Assembly: GCA_014549065.1 (NCBI GenBank)
Contig: JACDOX010000003.1
Location: 17,425,877 to 17,489,876, forward strand
DNA from: Cardinalis cardinalis
Lineage: Eukaryota; Chordata; Aves; Passeriformes; Cardinalidae
Reading direction: 5' to 3'
DNA length: 64,000 bases
Of the stretch, positions 26,101 through 38,449 are shown piece by piece; positions within the stretch are counted from its first letter, which is position 1; the number at the start of each line of letters is the position of its first letter. Below the pieces are notes generated by a model. That model searched no databases. It was not told the origin of the DNA and saw nothing but the letters and a program-made list of their open reading frames with translations. A program made the position numbers and the translations under genes.

Positions 26101-27421
26101 CATCAAAAATAAATTCAAAATACTTCTGAATAGCTTATTTGTCTTACCTTATGAGTTCTGGCATTGCTCCCATTTTGCCCACAGTCTNATACTGAAAATA
26201 GGAGTTTGGAATGGGGGACTTCTAGAAGAATAAAATTACAAAAAACAAAACTTCATGAAATATGTTTCTTATTTCAGCGACGTTTCTAGAAGTGGAATAA
26301 TGAAAATTAATGTTTGGCTGAAATTAAAGACAAGCAATTATTGTTTTAAAAAATAACTATTCCAATCTTTTTTTAAGTGTACTGGGTTTCAAAATACTGG
26401 AACTCAATATAAGAAACTGCTTAAAATTGTAACTTTTTCATATTCTTGAAAGAAACAAAACCAGAACTAGCATCCTCTTTACNTGAATTTACCAGATACA
26501 GTGCAACTCTTACTTTTTAATTGATTTAATTGATGCAGTGCTAAAGTACGCTTCAACTGAAGAGACCATTTAAAATGCATGCAAAAAGAAGAATGAAGGA
26601 TATACCAAGAGTAAAATTACACCAGTGGCCCAAAAGACACATTGTGAAGGAATAATAAAATTATTGTCATTAGTGACTAGTGAGAATCTGTCATTTCCCT
26701 CTTTTAATAATGTTTATACAGGTCACAGAGTTTCCACTGAGACAACCAACTGACGAGGTAACTTGTCAAACCTGTAACAACAGAATTCTTTAAAANGGAC
26801 TAACATCAAGATCTCACATTGAAACATTATATTCAGACAACTTAAATGCTTAGGTTCTAGTCTGTAAATTACGTGCATTAACCATTTTTGTTCTATTCTG
26901 GATTTACTATTTAATAATGAACAAAATTAGAACAATTATGACAATTAGCAAATAGCACCCTCTATTAGCACACTTTTGCTTTCCAAANCATTACTGAAAG
27001 ATGTGTCCATTATTGCAATTTCTAAGGTCATCTCTACAGGCACTCCTTTTGTACAAAGGTAAGTCACTAATTATGCTTTTAGGGCAGAATTTCAGGTTCA
27101 AGGCTAAGCATGTTAAAATAGCGTTTATGAAAACAGGTATTGTGGCCTTCAGGCAAGTATGTCTCTATAAAGGCCCCTCTGAGAGGTTAATATCACCTCA
27201 AATATCTTGGATATTGAAACTCTGTGAAAGTAAAGAAGATAGATGGCAAAATGGTACCATGTTTTACCAATGAACTTTTTACTTACTTGTCCATCTCCAT
27301 CACATTTCTTTTATGCATAACACCAGATGCACAGTGCAAGGATCACATGTAATTTCACATATTCCTGTGCAGNGAAAAATAATAATTCAATTATACAGAA
27401 AAAAACCGCAAATCACAGATG

Positions 27422-27558
27422 TACAGAATGGTTGAGGTTGGAAGGGACCTATGAAGATCATTTAAGTTCAGTTGTCCTGTAAAAGCAGCACAAGAGAATA
27501 TGCTGTCCAGGGCCTTGTCTGGCTGGGTTTTGCCCATCTCCAAGGCTGCACAATCCGC
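27422..27558 (-). mobile_element. CR1 LINE 3' tail fragment
   Basis: On the plus strand the block starts TACAGAATGGTTGAGGTTGG, continues GAAGGGACC and GATCAT, and later reads GTCCAGGGCCTTGTCTGGCT and CCATCTCCAAGGCTG. This is the reverse complement of the CR1 3' UTR and ORF2 end, in a subfamily with CCTGTAAAAGCAGCAC in the middle. About 140 bp remain, and no useful coding sequence survives. Confidence 0.85.
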
Positions 27559-29569
27559 AGATTCAAGATTTCTCTTTTACTCAGCTAGACCCACCTGGAC
27601 TTGGCACANATTTAGATTTAAGATGCCTATAATTCAGCATTTTGCTCTGCTAAATTCAAAGTTTTGACAATGGCATAGCTTCACAACCATGGTCTGAGGA
27701 GTAAGTACTGAAGAGAAAAGGACATTTCTCTTACTCTGGCTACTAAACCTGTCAGTTAAAGCNGGAATTATGTGAGTTTATAGGTCCAACTTTTTTTGCT
27801 GTGAGGGCTCAGTCTGAGATAAGAGCATTTGCACAGGTTATCAAATAAATTAACATCTTCAAGTTGCTTTGGGGTTATCAAGGTATCAAANTTTCTTAAA
27901 TTATTTTAAANCAGTCATAAATAATTCTTTGTTGTTTGGGTGGTGTGTGAAGGGTTGTTAGTTTTTTTGTTTTCTGAAAATGAAACATTACATATGGGAC
28001 TAAGATCTGCTCATAGCAACAGTTCCCACAAATACAGAAAGTAGTTGTGTCATCCCCAGTGTTCTGTCCCTACACATTGGGTGGAAAATTTGGAAAAGAA
28101 ATCTCTTGAACCTGAATAATCAGTGCATTGGGTGGAGCACTCACTTTGCAGCACTGAATATTCACCTCTGGAACTCAGTTCAAATCCAAGTCGAACTGAT
28201 GTAACAGAAAATTCTCCAAACAGAGCATTAATAACAAAACATCTTGTCAGAAATCAGTTTCAGAAAGATAAGGCCTACAGCAAGTTCTTTTTTTTCATTT
28301 TTATTAGCTGTTGAACCTAATGGTCAGGGTATTATAGAGCTGTGGTCTGAAAGATAAAACCTTAACACTTTTTTGTGCCTTTCAAGATTGCAACTGCTAA
28401 ATTAGATGCTATTTGTTGAAACTTTAGGTCTTGTTTAGATCTCTGAAAGATTTATCAACTGCAAATTCAACTTCACCAGAAAAAATACCCAGCCAAGAGG
28501 CCAAAGAATAAATATTCAAACCAAATTCCCAGAAGACCAGGTTTTGGGGCACAGAAAAATACACCAGTATCTCATCCTTTTCTGATAGTAATAATTTTCC
28601 CTATCTGAAGAAACCAGTTCTGAGTGAGACTGAGGAATCCCAAAAGGCAGGAAGGCTGAATGTTACTTTACCATACTTTTCACATTTACTGGATCCAAAC
28701 AGTATCAGCAGTGCAATATCTTGAGAGAGGTGTTTTTCTGTGTATGTCTGATTTTGGCAGAAAAAAATAATTCTAGAAATCCTGCTGAATTCCCAACCAG
28801 AACTGCACAACCACAGGCTCTCAACAGTTAGCTGTACTCTTGAATGCTAACCTGTGATTAAATATGCCTTTTATATTCATTCAGCTTCACAGCAGTAAAA
28901 TGTTTGGTTTACTTTTGCTAATAACACTAACCCAAAAGTCACCATGAGACTGCTTCAGAGGTATTCTGAACAGCAGGGCAGCNACAGGTGACCTCCCTGA
29001 GTACTAAATGTCTCCANGTCTCATCACTACAGAAACATGGGACAGATAACAGACAAGCATGCAACATTCAGNCTCTAACTCCAGCCTTGAATAAAGCTTT
29101 AGGTGNGTACATTGGCACCTGTGAGACAATGACTTCAGCATAACAGGTGACATAGAGATGTATTTCCAAACCCCCAGGCACAATGGCTATGAAACAAGAT
29201 GCCTTAACCTCCAAAATTAACATGTCAGAGGAGTTTCATCAAAACTACACTGTCCCCTCAGTGATATTTGGCGCCCCTCTTCTGAAATTTAAAGATAAAA
29301 AAGCTCTGCTGTAGAACAGTGNTACCATCAAAAAAGACTTGTGGCAGCACTGTTCATATTTGGCCTATAGGATGAGGAAATTAAGCATTAATTTGCAGTA
29401 TTAATTGCCCATATATTGTGAAATGCTCTAGAAAAAGGCAGATGAAAGAACTGAGCTTCTCCCTACTCTCTACTATAAGGATTTCCATTAAAATAATTAA
29501 GAAGAAGTGGTTTAAAAATCTTTGCCCCTTTCATCCACCTCATGGAGGCTTTTTGTTTTCATTTGAAGC

Positions 29570-29646
29570 AGGAAAGAACAATAGGAAGTGAATACTTTTT
29601 GACAAATAGGAAAGAAAAATAGGAATTGAATATATTTTGTCATAAA
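29570..29646. repeat. 38-39-bp tandem duplication, two copies
   Basis: The unit begins AGGAAAGAACAATAGGAAGT (29570-29607). A diverged copy, AGGAAAGAAAAATAGGAATT, follows at 29608-29646. Both contain GAATA followed by TTTTG and an ACAAAT/CATAAA end. Several substitutions indicate an old duplication. Confidence 0.8.
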
Positions 29647-32600
29647 GAAAAAATGAAGCATAAGGCAAAGTACTGCTGCAGGCCTGGTATGAAATGAGCC
29701 CAGGTGGCCCAGCTAAGCTCACAGACCCATGCTTTCCCTCTGATTAATATTAAATCTGGCTCTAAGAAAAAGTNCTTACCTGACCAATTGATTTGCTATG
29801 AGAGGGAACAGTGCACACATGGGAAGGAAATGCTTCAATTTCAGAAAAAATATTTTTGAAGAAGTACTTAAGAAATAAATGTATTTTCTTAGGAACAGAA
29901 ACTTTCAGCTCAGAGCCTGAATGAAAAGGCAGAGTTCATCAATAAGCCTCAGGCTTATCCTGCCAGCAAAGCTTTACATTTCCCATTCCTTACTCTGACA
30001 TTTTCTTACTAGCTGTCCTCTGAGATAATAAAGCAGCAGGTCACAGTCTGATGATTCCAGTTCCATGGAGGATTTGGATTGGATGCTGCTTCTTAGATGC
30101 ACCATTTCACATTTATATTAAGAGGCATTAGAGTTGACAGCAGAACCACAAAAGGCATTTTTTTTAAGGTACCAATTTTCCCATGAATGTAAAGCAGTGC
30201 TAATGAATGAAAGAATTAATTTTAAGGCTCATTTCAATAACCTCTGTAATGGAAAAGTCTTCTATATTTTTTCATTATNCATTCCATTCCTGCCTAGGAG
30301 GAGAAAGAGGAATTACAGAATCCTCAGAAGCTGCAGAGACAGGTTTTTAAAATTTATTACTNTCCACATTTTTTTTCAAAAATTGTTACTGGTAAGTTAC
30401 ACTGGCAATGGAGTTATCCTGTTAGTGTCAAAGCTTTGATGCTTGACAAAAATAGATGCAGACCGTGTAAACATGTGAAATTATACCTGACATTTTCAAG
30501 TTACGGAGGATCCCTAGGTTACCATTTCATTTCTCTTAGTTTCATTTGAAACATGCATTTTGAAAATAGTGCCTGTCAAGACATTGTAAGGTTCACAGTG
30601 TTCTCAGAAAGTGTTATTTTCCCCTGTGGAGAGATCTTTGTTAATAAATACTGTGTAATGATTTAAACTGCTTGGTACAGCACAGAGTGCAGGCAGTCTG
30701 ACAGCTCCTGAAATCACCATCAGGAACAGAGTTCAACTGTTTGAAGCTCTGGGAATCATATTCTAATGGCCTGAACCCATCTTTCTTTTTGTAATGCCTA
30801 CTCTCAATGAATCTACAAATACATCATGAAATGCTTGCATGTGTGAAGTCACAGATTAAAACACATTCCTCTCTATGGAAAACAACTTGTCTTCTTAGGC
30901 TACAATAATATCCCTACAAGCACTGTGGAAACAGACTGGGAAAAACTTGAGATCAACAGGAATTGCTGTTATCTCAATGAAAACAGGATAAAGTCCTAAG
31001 GAATATTTGCTTGCTGTGATGAGTGATATATCCAAAGAGTATGAAAAACCAAGATATTATAAAGGGCATTTTTTATGTCCATCAAAATTTATTCTCAAGT
31101 ATGTTCCAAGATCTTCCATCTTTCTGATTCAATGATTCTGGGTGCTATTGCTTCCTCATTTGCATTGGTTCAGAACTTTGTGCATCTGCTCAGTAATGAA
31201 TTATAACTAATTAAATACATAATATTTGTTAAGTATGTGCTGGGAAATGCAAACATACAACAGAGAAGACAATTTGTCACAGTTAAAAACGTATCTGTGA
31301 AGATTCCCAATGTCAACCANATCTATTATTAACTGAAAAAACTTTAAAACACTTCGTTACTACTTTTACTATTCATATTTCACTAAAATAGCAATGAGGA
31401 CTTTGTAGNATTCAGGCTTATTTCAAAAGAAATACAGCAGGAAAAATAGCTGGACTTACAGGGACTTGGATCTAAAAACATGATCAACTGNGATTAGTTC
31501 ATGTTTCTGATTTCCACAAGCCCCTCTCAACATAGTCAAATACTAAATGAACAAATATCAAACTTCATTTGTACAATGACAATACCTGCCAAGAACCCTT
31601 CTAATGTAAGACTTAATAGTGCTGGACAAATTTGTAAATCACCTAACAAAGAAATGAAAGTTTTAAACTCAAAATTACATCTGCATAACTNTGTAACTAA
31701 AAGCTATTTCACAGCAAAACAATCTACATTTCAAAATAGACAGAAGAAGTGTTAAGAGTTTAAAAAAATATAATCAGAGTATTTTATTACAAAATTAACC
31801 AACACTAGGCTGCTCCAAGCTCACTATTGAAGCATCAATAATTAAAAAACTCAAATATCACACAAACTGGATGGAGAAGAAGAAACTAAATATGTTGTGT
31901 GACTTCCAGAGAAACTAAAATCCTCAGAGCACAGTTCTCACTGTACTTTCATAAGCAATAGATTTTAGTGCAGTNACTGATTTACAAAAGAATTCCCCAA
32001 GTTAGGCAAAACATCTAGCTAGTGATTTATGACAATGCTAGGAAGTGCACTTGGGGCTGGGGCTGCTCCCAGAATTTTTGCTAGTGTAGCACAGAAAAGT
32101 CTCTTCTATACAATTGACTTATATGGGTGAGTAAATCATAAACACAGCATTCTGTGGGCCCATAAATTGAGAACAAAGAGCTGACTTAAGTCACTTTAAA
32201 ACTTTTGGAAAGATTCATTAATACCTTAACATATGCAAAATTGCTTACAAGAGTAGTTAAGGTTTGTACCAAAAACTAAGCTATTTCTCATGGTCATCAA
32301 GTTCTGACAGGGATTCATCTCTTTGATTATAATTTACTTTCTGGTTTTCATTTTTCATGCTTTCCATGGTAAATGTAATTAGCTTAGCCCTACGACTGAA
32401 GAGTATTTTCCTCTTTATATTATTTGGAATTTATACTCCTTATAATCATACCCAGCTTGTCTTTCTTTTGGAAAACCATGAGAAAAAAATTCTTATGTAG
32501 AAAGCTGGAATTTTTGATAGATAACATTCAGCTGATATGTAGATCTTCCTAATTTCTCTTACAGCTGTTCCCAAGATCACTACATCCAACATTTCTCAGG

Positions 32601-32955
32601 ATCAGAGCCCTAGTGACTGCACAGTGACTAAAATCCATTTGCTAATATTAAAAACAAACACTCCAGTAGGAGACAGCAATTAAATAGAAAGAATACCCCA
32701 AATAATGCCTATTCAGTTTCCCAGTAGTTGCAGTCTGCACACGAGGCAGTACAGATAAGGTCTAGGAAGAATTCTCTGGGAATAAAGGCCATCCTCTTAT
32801 TCTGTNATTACATTGACTTATCAAAGTGAATATGTAGCAGCCACTCACCAATGCTGATGTTGTGCCAATGAAGCAAAAGATGAAATAATAGCAACAAGAG
32901 TTTAAACAGAGTATTTTTGAAAGGTTCTTAGGATAACTAATTACAAAGGATCCTG

Positions 32956-32997
32956 CAGTAAAGACAGGATTTGTAAAGACAGTAGGATTTGTAAGAT
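32956..32997. repeat. Short imperfect tandem repeat
   Basis: The motif GGATTTGTAA recurs after AAGACAG (GTAAAGACAGGATTTGTAAA, then GACAGTAGGATTTGTAAG). The unit is about 18 bp. It looks like slippage. Confidence 0.6.
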
Positions 32998-33828
32998 ATT
33001 TTAAAATATCCCGTTTTAACTCTGGTATTAAACAGAACACTTGTTTAGTTTGTGGTTGATCATAAGGATTTTTCCCTCAAGATTCAGAGTGATTTCATCA
33101 CTTATCAGCCAAAAGATGCATCAGAACTGTTTTAATGAAATTAACTTTCTCCAAGGCAGAAGTTTAAAACTGAAACAGGCAGTTCACAATTCACTTTCAG
33201 GAAAGAAGAAACAGTAATAACATTTAACTAATTTAGTTATGATATCAAGTTTCATAAGAGTTTTATAATTAAATAATACAGAAGAAATCTACTCTTGGAA
33301 TTAAAATAAGGTCTATCACTTGACAGATTATACAGGATTTATAGAGGCATCACAGAAATATGACATTATTCTTTTTAATGAATTGTCCCAACACAAATTA
33401 GGAAAGCACAAGACACCGAGAAAGTCCTGTGTAAATTCTGTTAATGACATTGATGTCTTCAACAAATCCACTGGTATATTTATTGTTCTCAATTCAAAGT
33501 GACGTTTCAAAGTAGTGGATTCTTTATTTTCCTATCACACATTAATTCAAAGCAGCAAGCTAAAAGTCAATCAGAAGCATCATAATGTCTTCATGCTTTT
33601 GTCAGTGGCTGAAAGGCAACAAGTAGCAGCCACCAGAAACAGTTAAATCACTACTCTTGAGCAGCCGTAGAGAAGAAAACTTTGAGGTCTTCTGCCTCAC
33701 AAAGGATATTTCAGCAAGAAAACAGATTTACCCAGGGGGCCTGGGTGCACAGACGGCAAACNAAGCACAGAGAAGCTGTTGTTGTGTAGAATGGTTGTGC
33801 AGTGGGCTCTGGAGAAAAGCACCCCAAG

Positions 33829-34605
33829 NNNNNNNNNNNNNNNNNNNNNNNNNNNNNNNNNNNNNNNNNNNNNNNNNNNNNNNNNNNNNNNNNNNNNNNN
33901 NNNNNNNNNNNNNNNNNNNNNNNNNNNNNNNNNNNNNNNNNNNNNNNNNNNNNNNNNNNNNNNNNNNNNNNNNNNNNNNNNNNNNNNNNNNNNNNNNNNN
34001 NNNNNNNNNNNNNNNNNNNNNNNNNNNNNNNNNNNNNNNNNNNNNNNNNNNNNNNNNNNNNNNNNNNNNNNNNNNNNNNNNNNNNNNNNNNNNNNNNNNN
34101 NNNNNNNNNNNNNNNNNNNNNNNNNNNNNNNNNNNNNNNNNNNNNNNNNNNNNNNNNNNNNNNNNNNNNNNNNNNNNNNNNNNNNNNNNNNNNNNNNNNN
34201 NNNNNNNNNNNNNNNNNNNNNNNNNNNNNNNNNNNNNNNNNNNNNNNNNNNNNNNNNNNNNNNNNNNNNNNNNNNNNNNNNNNNNNNNNNNNNNNNNNNN
34301 NNNNNNNNNNNNNNNNNNNNNNNNNNNNNNNNNNNNNNNNNNNNNNNNNNNNNNNNNNNNNNNNNNNNNNNNNNNNNNNNNNNNNNNNNNNNNNNNNNNN
34401 NNNNNNNNNNNNNNNNNNNNNNNNNNNNNNNNNNNNNNNNNNNNNNNNNNNNNNNNNNNNNNNNNNNNNNNNNNNNNNNNNNNNNNNNNNNNNNNNNNNN
34501 NNNNNNNNNNNNNNNNNNNNNNNNNNNNNNNNNNNNNNNNNNNNNNNNNNNNNNNNNNNNNNNNNNNNNNNNNNNNNNNNNNNNNNNNNNNNNNNNNNNN
34601 NNNNN
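33829..34605. other. Assembly gap (777 N)
   Basis: This is an uninterrupted run of N. The flanks (about 33735-33828 and 34606-34720) are clearly GC-richer than the surrounding sequence, with runs such as CCAGGGGGCCTGGG and CTGCCCTTGGGGCTGCCCAC. The missing piece may be GC-rich or repetitive. Frames that cross the gap are artefacts. Confidence 0.98.
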
Positions 34606-37600
34606 CAGGGGGCACAGAAAGCACAGCTCTGGGCAGTGTCCTGCCCTTGGGGCTGCCCACAGCACTGGAGTGCCCCAACACAGCTGCACAGCCCCACGCC
34701 TGTCCCCAGATGCAAAGTTCAGAACAAGCTATTAAGCAACAAAGTACAGCAGACTTCATGTCCCCATGAAACACTCGCTAAAAGAGATATCCAAAATTTA
34801 CTCACATAGCTAGCTGTTCACACTCTGGATTTTGGAAGGCTATGTGAGGTAGAGCAAAGGTAAGGAAACACTGCCCAGCACTTGGCTGCTCTGATGTATT
34901 ATTTGACAACTGAGTCACAAAGATGCCTTATGCCTTCAAAACTGCTGTTTTAGCACATTAGAACAAAAATGAAAAGAGGAAAGGCAAAAGAAAATTCAAA
35001 TGTTTTCCAATTATTTTTAAGTTGTTCGATAATTATTCTTTTCTTTCTGAGCCAAAACACTTAGGTCAGAAAAGGATTTTTTTGGAGGTCTTAGAGTCAG
35101 ATGCAAACAGGATCTCTTTAGCACAGAGTATTGTCAACCAAGGACTGGTGCTATGCTATATGTGTGGATCTACACAGAGAAAAAATTCAGACTAGGGTCA
35201 TATAGGCTTCTTTGACCCATAGTCATAGTTATATGGGCAAAGGAGAAATAGTACTACTACTAGGAGCAAGTACTGCTAAAAGTGTTTTATATTTCCTTAA
35301 TAAAATCCCATCTACAAAAGTTGTTTCCCTGAAAATAAACAACAGAAGATATTCGTTACTCAATGTTCACACCACTTTTTCAGCCTTTGAATTACCTGAA
35401 AAGCTGCCAGCTTTTCCACGAAAACAGAGCATAGTGTCTCTGTGCTATTTTCTTTGAATAGGCTCTTGGTTTATCCAGTAAAAAAAACATGTACCTCTCC
35501 AGCAAAATATTCTGAGCCATTTGCTGCAACTTNGGCTGTAGCTCTGGCAGCCTTCCAGGGCTATCCACTCAGCACNTTTCAAAGCAACCCAGAATCAGCA
35601 AGCAAGTTGAAAAGTTCTCAGCCCCTCCTTGGGTTCACATATTGGCCTCAAAATGGTTATACAAATGTAAACACTATAGTAATTTTTTCCAGTGTGCTTC
35701 TGGAGCACGTTTTCCATTTTAATTTTTTTTGTTTTGTNAGGCATTTGTTGCTCTGCAATGAGCCGTTGCACAGTAAGGGTGGAAAAGGGAGATTNACTTC
35801 AAAACCACGTTCCTGATCTAAAGCAAAGACTTGGTGAAGATGCACTCTCTTTTTATGTCATTACAGAGACTTGAATACTTGTACCAAGTTTTCCTGTTAG
35901 AGCTAAGATTATATCTGGTTATTTCCTTGAATCTTTAGCAAAAGTGAGAATCACTCAAGATATGGGCTGTTGGTCAGTCCTGAGACCAGCCAGGCAGTTT
36001 GAACCCTTTTCTGGTCATAGCACTTNAAAGAAATCTGCAAGACTTTCACCTGCTGAAGTCAGGAACACCCTTGTTGCAGAAAGTGAGTAACTAGTCAAAA
36101 AAGACATTATTTAAAGGTAGGGAGGTAGGTAGAGGTAGAACTTTGCCAACCTTCCACAATAAAGTTTTCNCTCATTTTATTTGAAGTATAACATTGTCTC
36201 CTCTTTCCTGAGGGCAGTAGGAAGTTACAAAACCACAGTCAACCAATCAAAACACCAAGATTCTATTTTTACAATTAACAACGGATTAAGTGATAAGCTA
36301 TTTTTACAACAGGGATCAAAGCAAGAAGCTGAATAGCAGAAAATTATGCTGCTTCTGATATTTCAAAGACCTGGTGATATTTACTACAGTAAGTGCCAGT
36401 TTTATGGCTGTTCTGTCTGACTAATTAACAATGAAACTGCATAGATGCACTTTACATTTAGCAAGACTTATGTAGACTTTACATCATAAAATCAAAGATT
36501 ACATAGTTCATTCTCTAGTCTTCTAAATTGGGATAAATTGGTAAGAAATCTTATTCCTTAAAAACNTAACTTTATTAGACTTTTAAGCTATTTACAACAC
36601 TGCTTATATTAATATTTCACACTTTAAATTCTTTTTAAATACACTCATTTTGCGAGTTACTGCCATTATATTTACTATGGTCAGGACAAAAATCCTTTTT
36701 CAGTGGGAAGAAAACCATCTGACACCTAAGGAAATATGCATTCATGTTAAAGTTAAGAACTCCCAAACAGAAACAAACATTCAAATCCTATCATCACCTC
36801 CAACTGCACTCTGTTTTCATGTCCTGGGAAAGCTTCCTCTACTTCTGTCAGCATATACCAACATTTGTTTTTCTGCAGTGCAGCCTCTTTGTATTGTTTA
36901 TCTTCTGCAAAATGAAGTTATTATTTTTTCCTGGACAAGGAGTTTCTATGTAGTCTTAAGGAATAGATTAACAAATCTATTTTAAAATCAAGTGTATTTA
37001 TTTCTGTTTCTAACAACCATCTGAGTTTTAGCTTATTTCATAGTGAANGTAATAAATTAAAACTTGGTAAGCAAAAGGTTGTGTCCTGACTGAAAAGACT
37101 TCTTGGATTACTTTGACTGTGTTCATACTTTTCTCAAAGGCTTTTCATCATGTGTCTCACACGCTGAAGACTTTTTAATCTTACTAGTTCAATTTGTTCC
37201 AAAAAAATCTCAATTCACAAAAGACTGTAGCCAGTGTTGCAAGACTGAGCAATACAGATGAGGTTTCTAGAATGGAGCAGGTCATACGAAGCAGAACTCC
37301 TGGTTTTGTACTTGCCTCCAGGCACAAGAGCACATATTTAATGAACAGATGCTGAATTGCCCAACCATCCTTTGTCTGCAAGAACAAACACAGATTCATG
37401 TTCTTTTTTTGCAGGTGCAGTAATATGAGTTTTAGCCAAATGAAAATTCAGTTTTTATAATCTTCAACACAAAGCAAGGTTCTTCTTATACTGCTGTGCC
37501 TATCATAAACTTAAAAATCAAAGTAAATNACTATCAGCCATAAAATTAATGTTTCTTGAAGCCCTTCATAAAATCAAATGTTACGTTAGTGTCTCTTCTA

Positions 37601-38170
37601 ATTACTCTACAATGAATATTTCTGGTGGCTTGGAAAATTCTGTATTTCAAAACTTGAGATTTTATTCTAAAAAGTAACCTGACAAACTTTGGTTTGGCTT
37701 TCTGTTCTAAAGGTATTGATTTTCTATAAAAAGATAATCTGCAGTGTATTTTAACCTCTAAACAAAAGGTAAACACTGTCATGCAAATATTCTAGGTGTA
37801 AAAACTAACCAGAATAATCCACTTTTAATCTAGATGTTTAAATCCCACCTCTTCGTAAAATCTGGGGTTTAGGCTGTTTAAAACTTCATATTTAGTGCAG
37901 AAATTTTCTATTCTTTTCAAATTACACAAACCAGTCTTTTTTCATAGTTATCATTCACAATAGCAGTTTGTGAAACTCAAGAGGCACTCAAATCTGCTGT
38001 CCAAGCCTTCACCATTTTGCTCTGAGGTTTATTTTACTCTAAACCACAGCAAATAAAAGAGAAATACTTGGAGAGCCTATGCATGGGAACATACACATAT
38101 GTTGACTTTCATCTGAACTTCTTAGGGAAACTTGTAATGAAACAGATAAAAACAGTGACAAAGGGGATAA
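34606..38170. other. Non-coding sequence
   Basis: No gene is recognised. It includes GC-rich gap-edge sequence up to about 34720 and a small hairpin at 35207-35245. Two overlapping plus frames at 36650-36985 have no known domain. Confidence 0.45.
35207..35245. other. Small inverted repeat (hairpin)
   Basis: CTTCTTTGACCCATA (35207-35221) can pair with TATGGGCAAAGGAG (35232-35245) across a 10-nt loop. There is one bulged base and one G:T pair. An arm this short can arise by chance in a window of this size. Confidence 0.5.
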
Positions 38171-38176
38171 TGAGGA

Positions 38177-38186
38177 TATATAATAT
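38177..38186 (+). promoter_or_regulatory. TATA-like motif upstream of a candidate exon
   Basis: TATATAATAT lies about 30 bp upstream of sequence that could begin a transcript ending in a strong donor at 38442. TATA-like strings are common in AT-rich DNA, so support is positional only. Confidence 0.15.
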
Positions 38187-38215
38187 AGATTTTCTTTTTT
38201 TTTTCCTGAAAACAG

Positions 38216-38441
38216 AGATAGTGTCTTGATGCCTTGGCCCTGCTACAAGTGCCCCTCCCCATCTCAGCTTATGCAATCAGTGAGTGAAGGTTATGAAAGC
38301 TTCACCCATGTCAGGCTGTGAGGCTGAGGTCATCCAGTTACACTGAATGCACAGATTTCCCTTTAAACCTCCTGCAAGCAAGGAGAACACCCTGACCACT
38401 CACCACTCACTCCCTCCACACAGCACAGCTAACAAATGAAG
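38216..38441 (+). other. Candidate 5'UTR or first-coding exon ending ATGAAG|GTGAGT
   Basis: A long T tract and CCTGAAAACAG ending at 38215 could serve as an acceptor; alternatively transcription could start near 38207 below the TATA-like motif. The block ends ACAAATGAAG|GTGAGTGG, a near-consensus donor at 38442. The ATG at 38436 is preceded in frame by a stop (TAA at 38430). The only coding part would be Met-Lys, as in some secreted-protein genes whose first exon is mostly UTR. The base at -3 is C, a weak start context. The donor lies in GGTGAGTGGT, which is complementary to ACCACTCACC about 40 nt upstream (38395-38404). No downstream exon is identified. Confidence 0.2.
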
Positions 38442-38449
38442 GTGAGTGG

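Larger units (their letters stand above)
22543..27421. other. Non-coding AT-rich sequence
   Basis: No gene is recognised. Overlapping frames at 25345-25763 lie downstream of a good acceptor-like tract, TTCTCTTTGCAG (ends near 25311). No donor, domain or conserved frame supports an exon. Simple tracts at 22621 and 23108 are listed separately. Confidence 0.45.
27559..33828. other. Non-coding AT-rich sequence
   Basis: No gene is recognised. A possible tRNA-derived SINE trace lies at 28123-28200 (B-box-like AGTTCAAATCC), too weak to call. Frames at 30134-30439, 31501-31755 and 32762-33040 show no domain. Confidence 0.45.

Noticed and set aside
28123..28200. tRNA gene or tRNA-derived SINE, from GGGTGGAGCACTCA and AGTTCAAATCC
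   Set aside because: The A-box is poor, no acceptor stem or anticodon arm forms, and the downstream sequence does not match MIR convincingly.
33657..34809. Very long frames (318-370 codons) on both strands
   Set aside because: They are almost entirely N. The real sequence in them is only the short gap edges.
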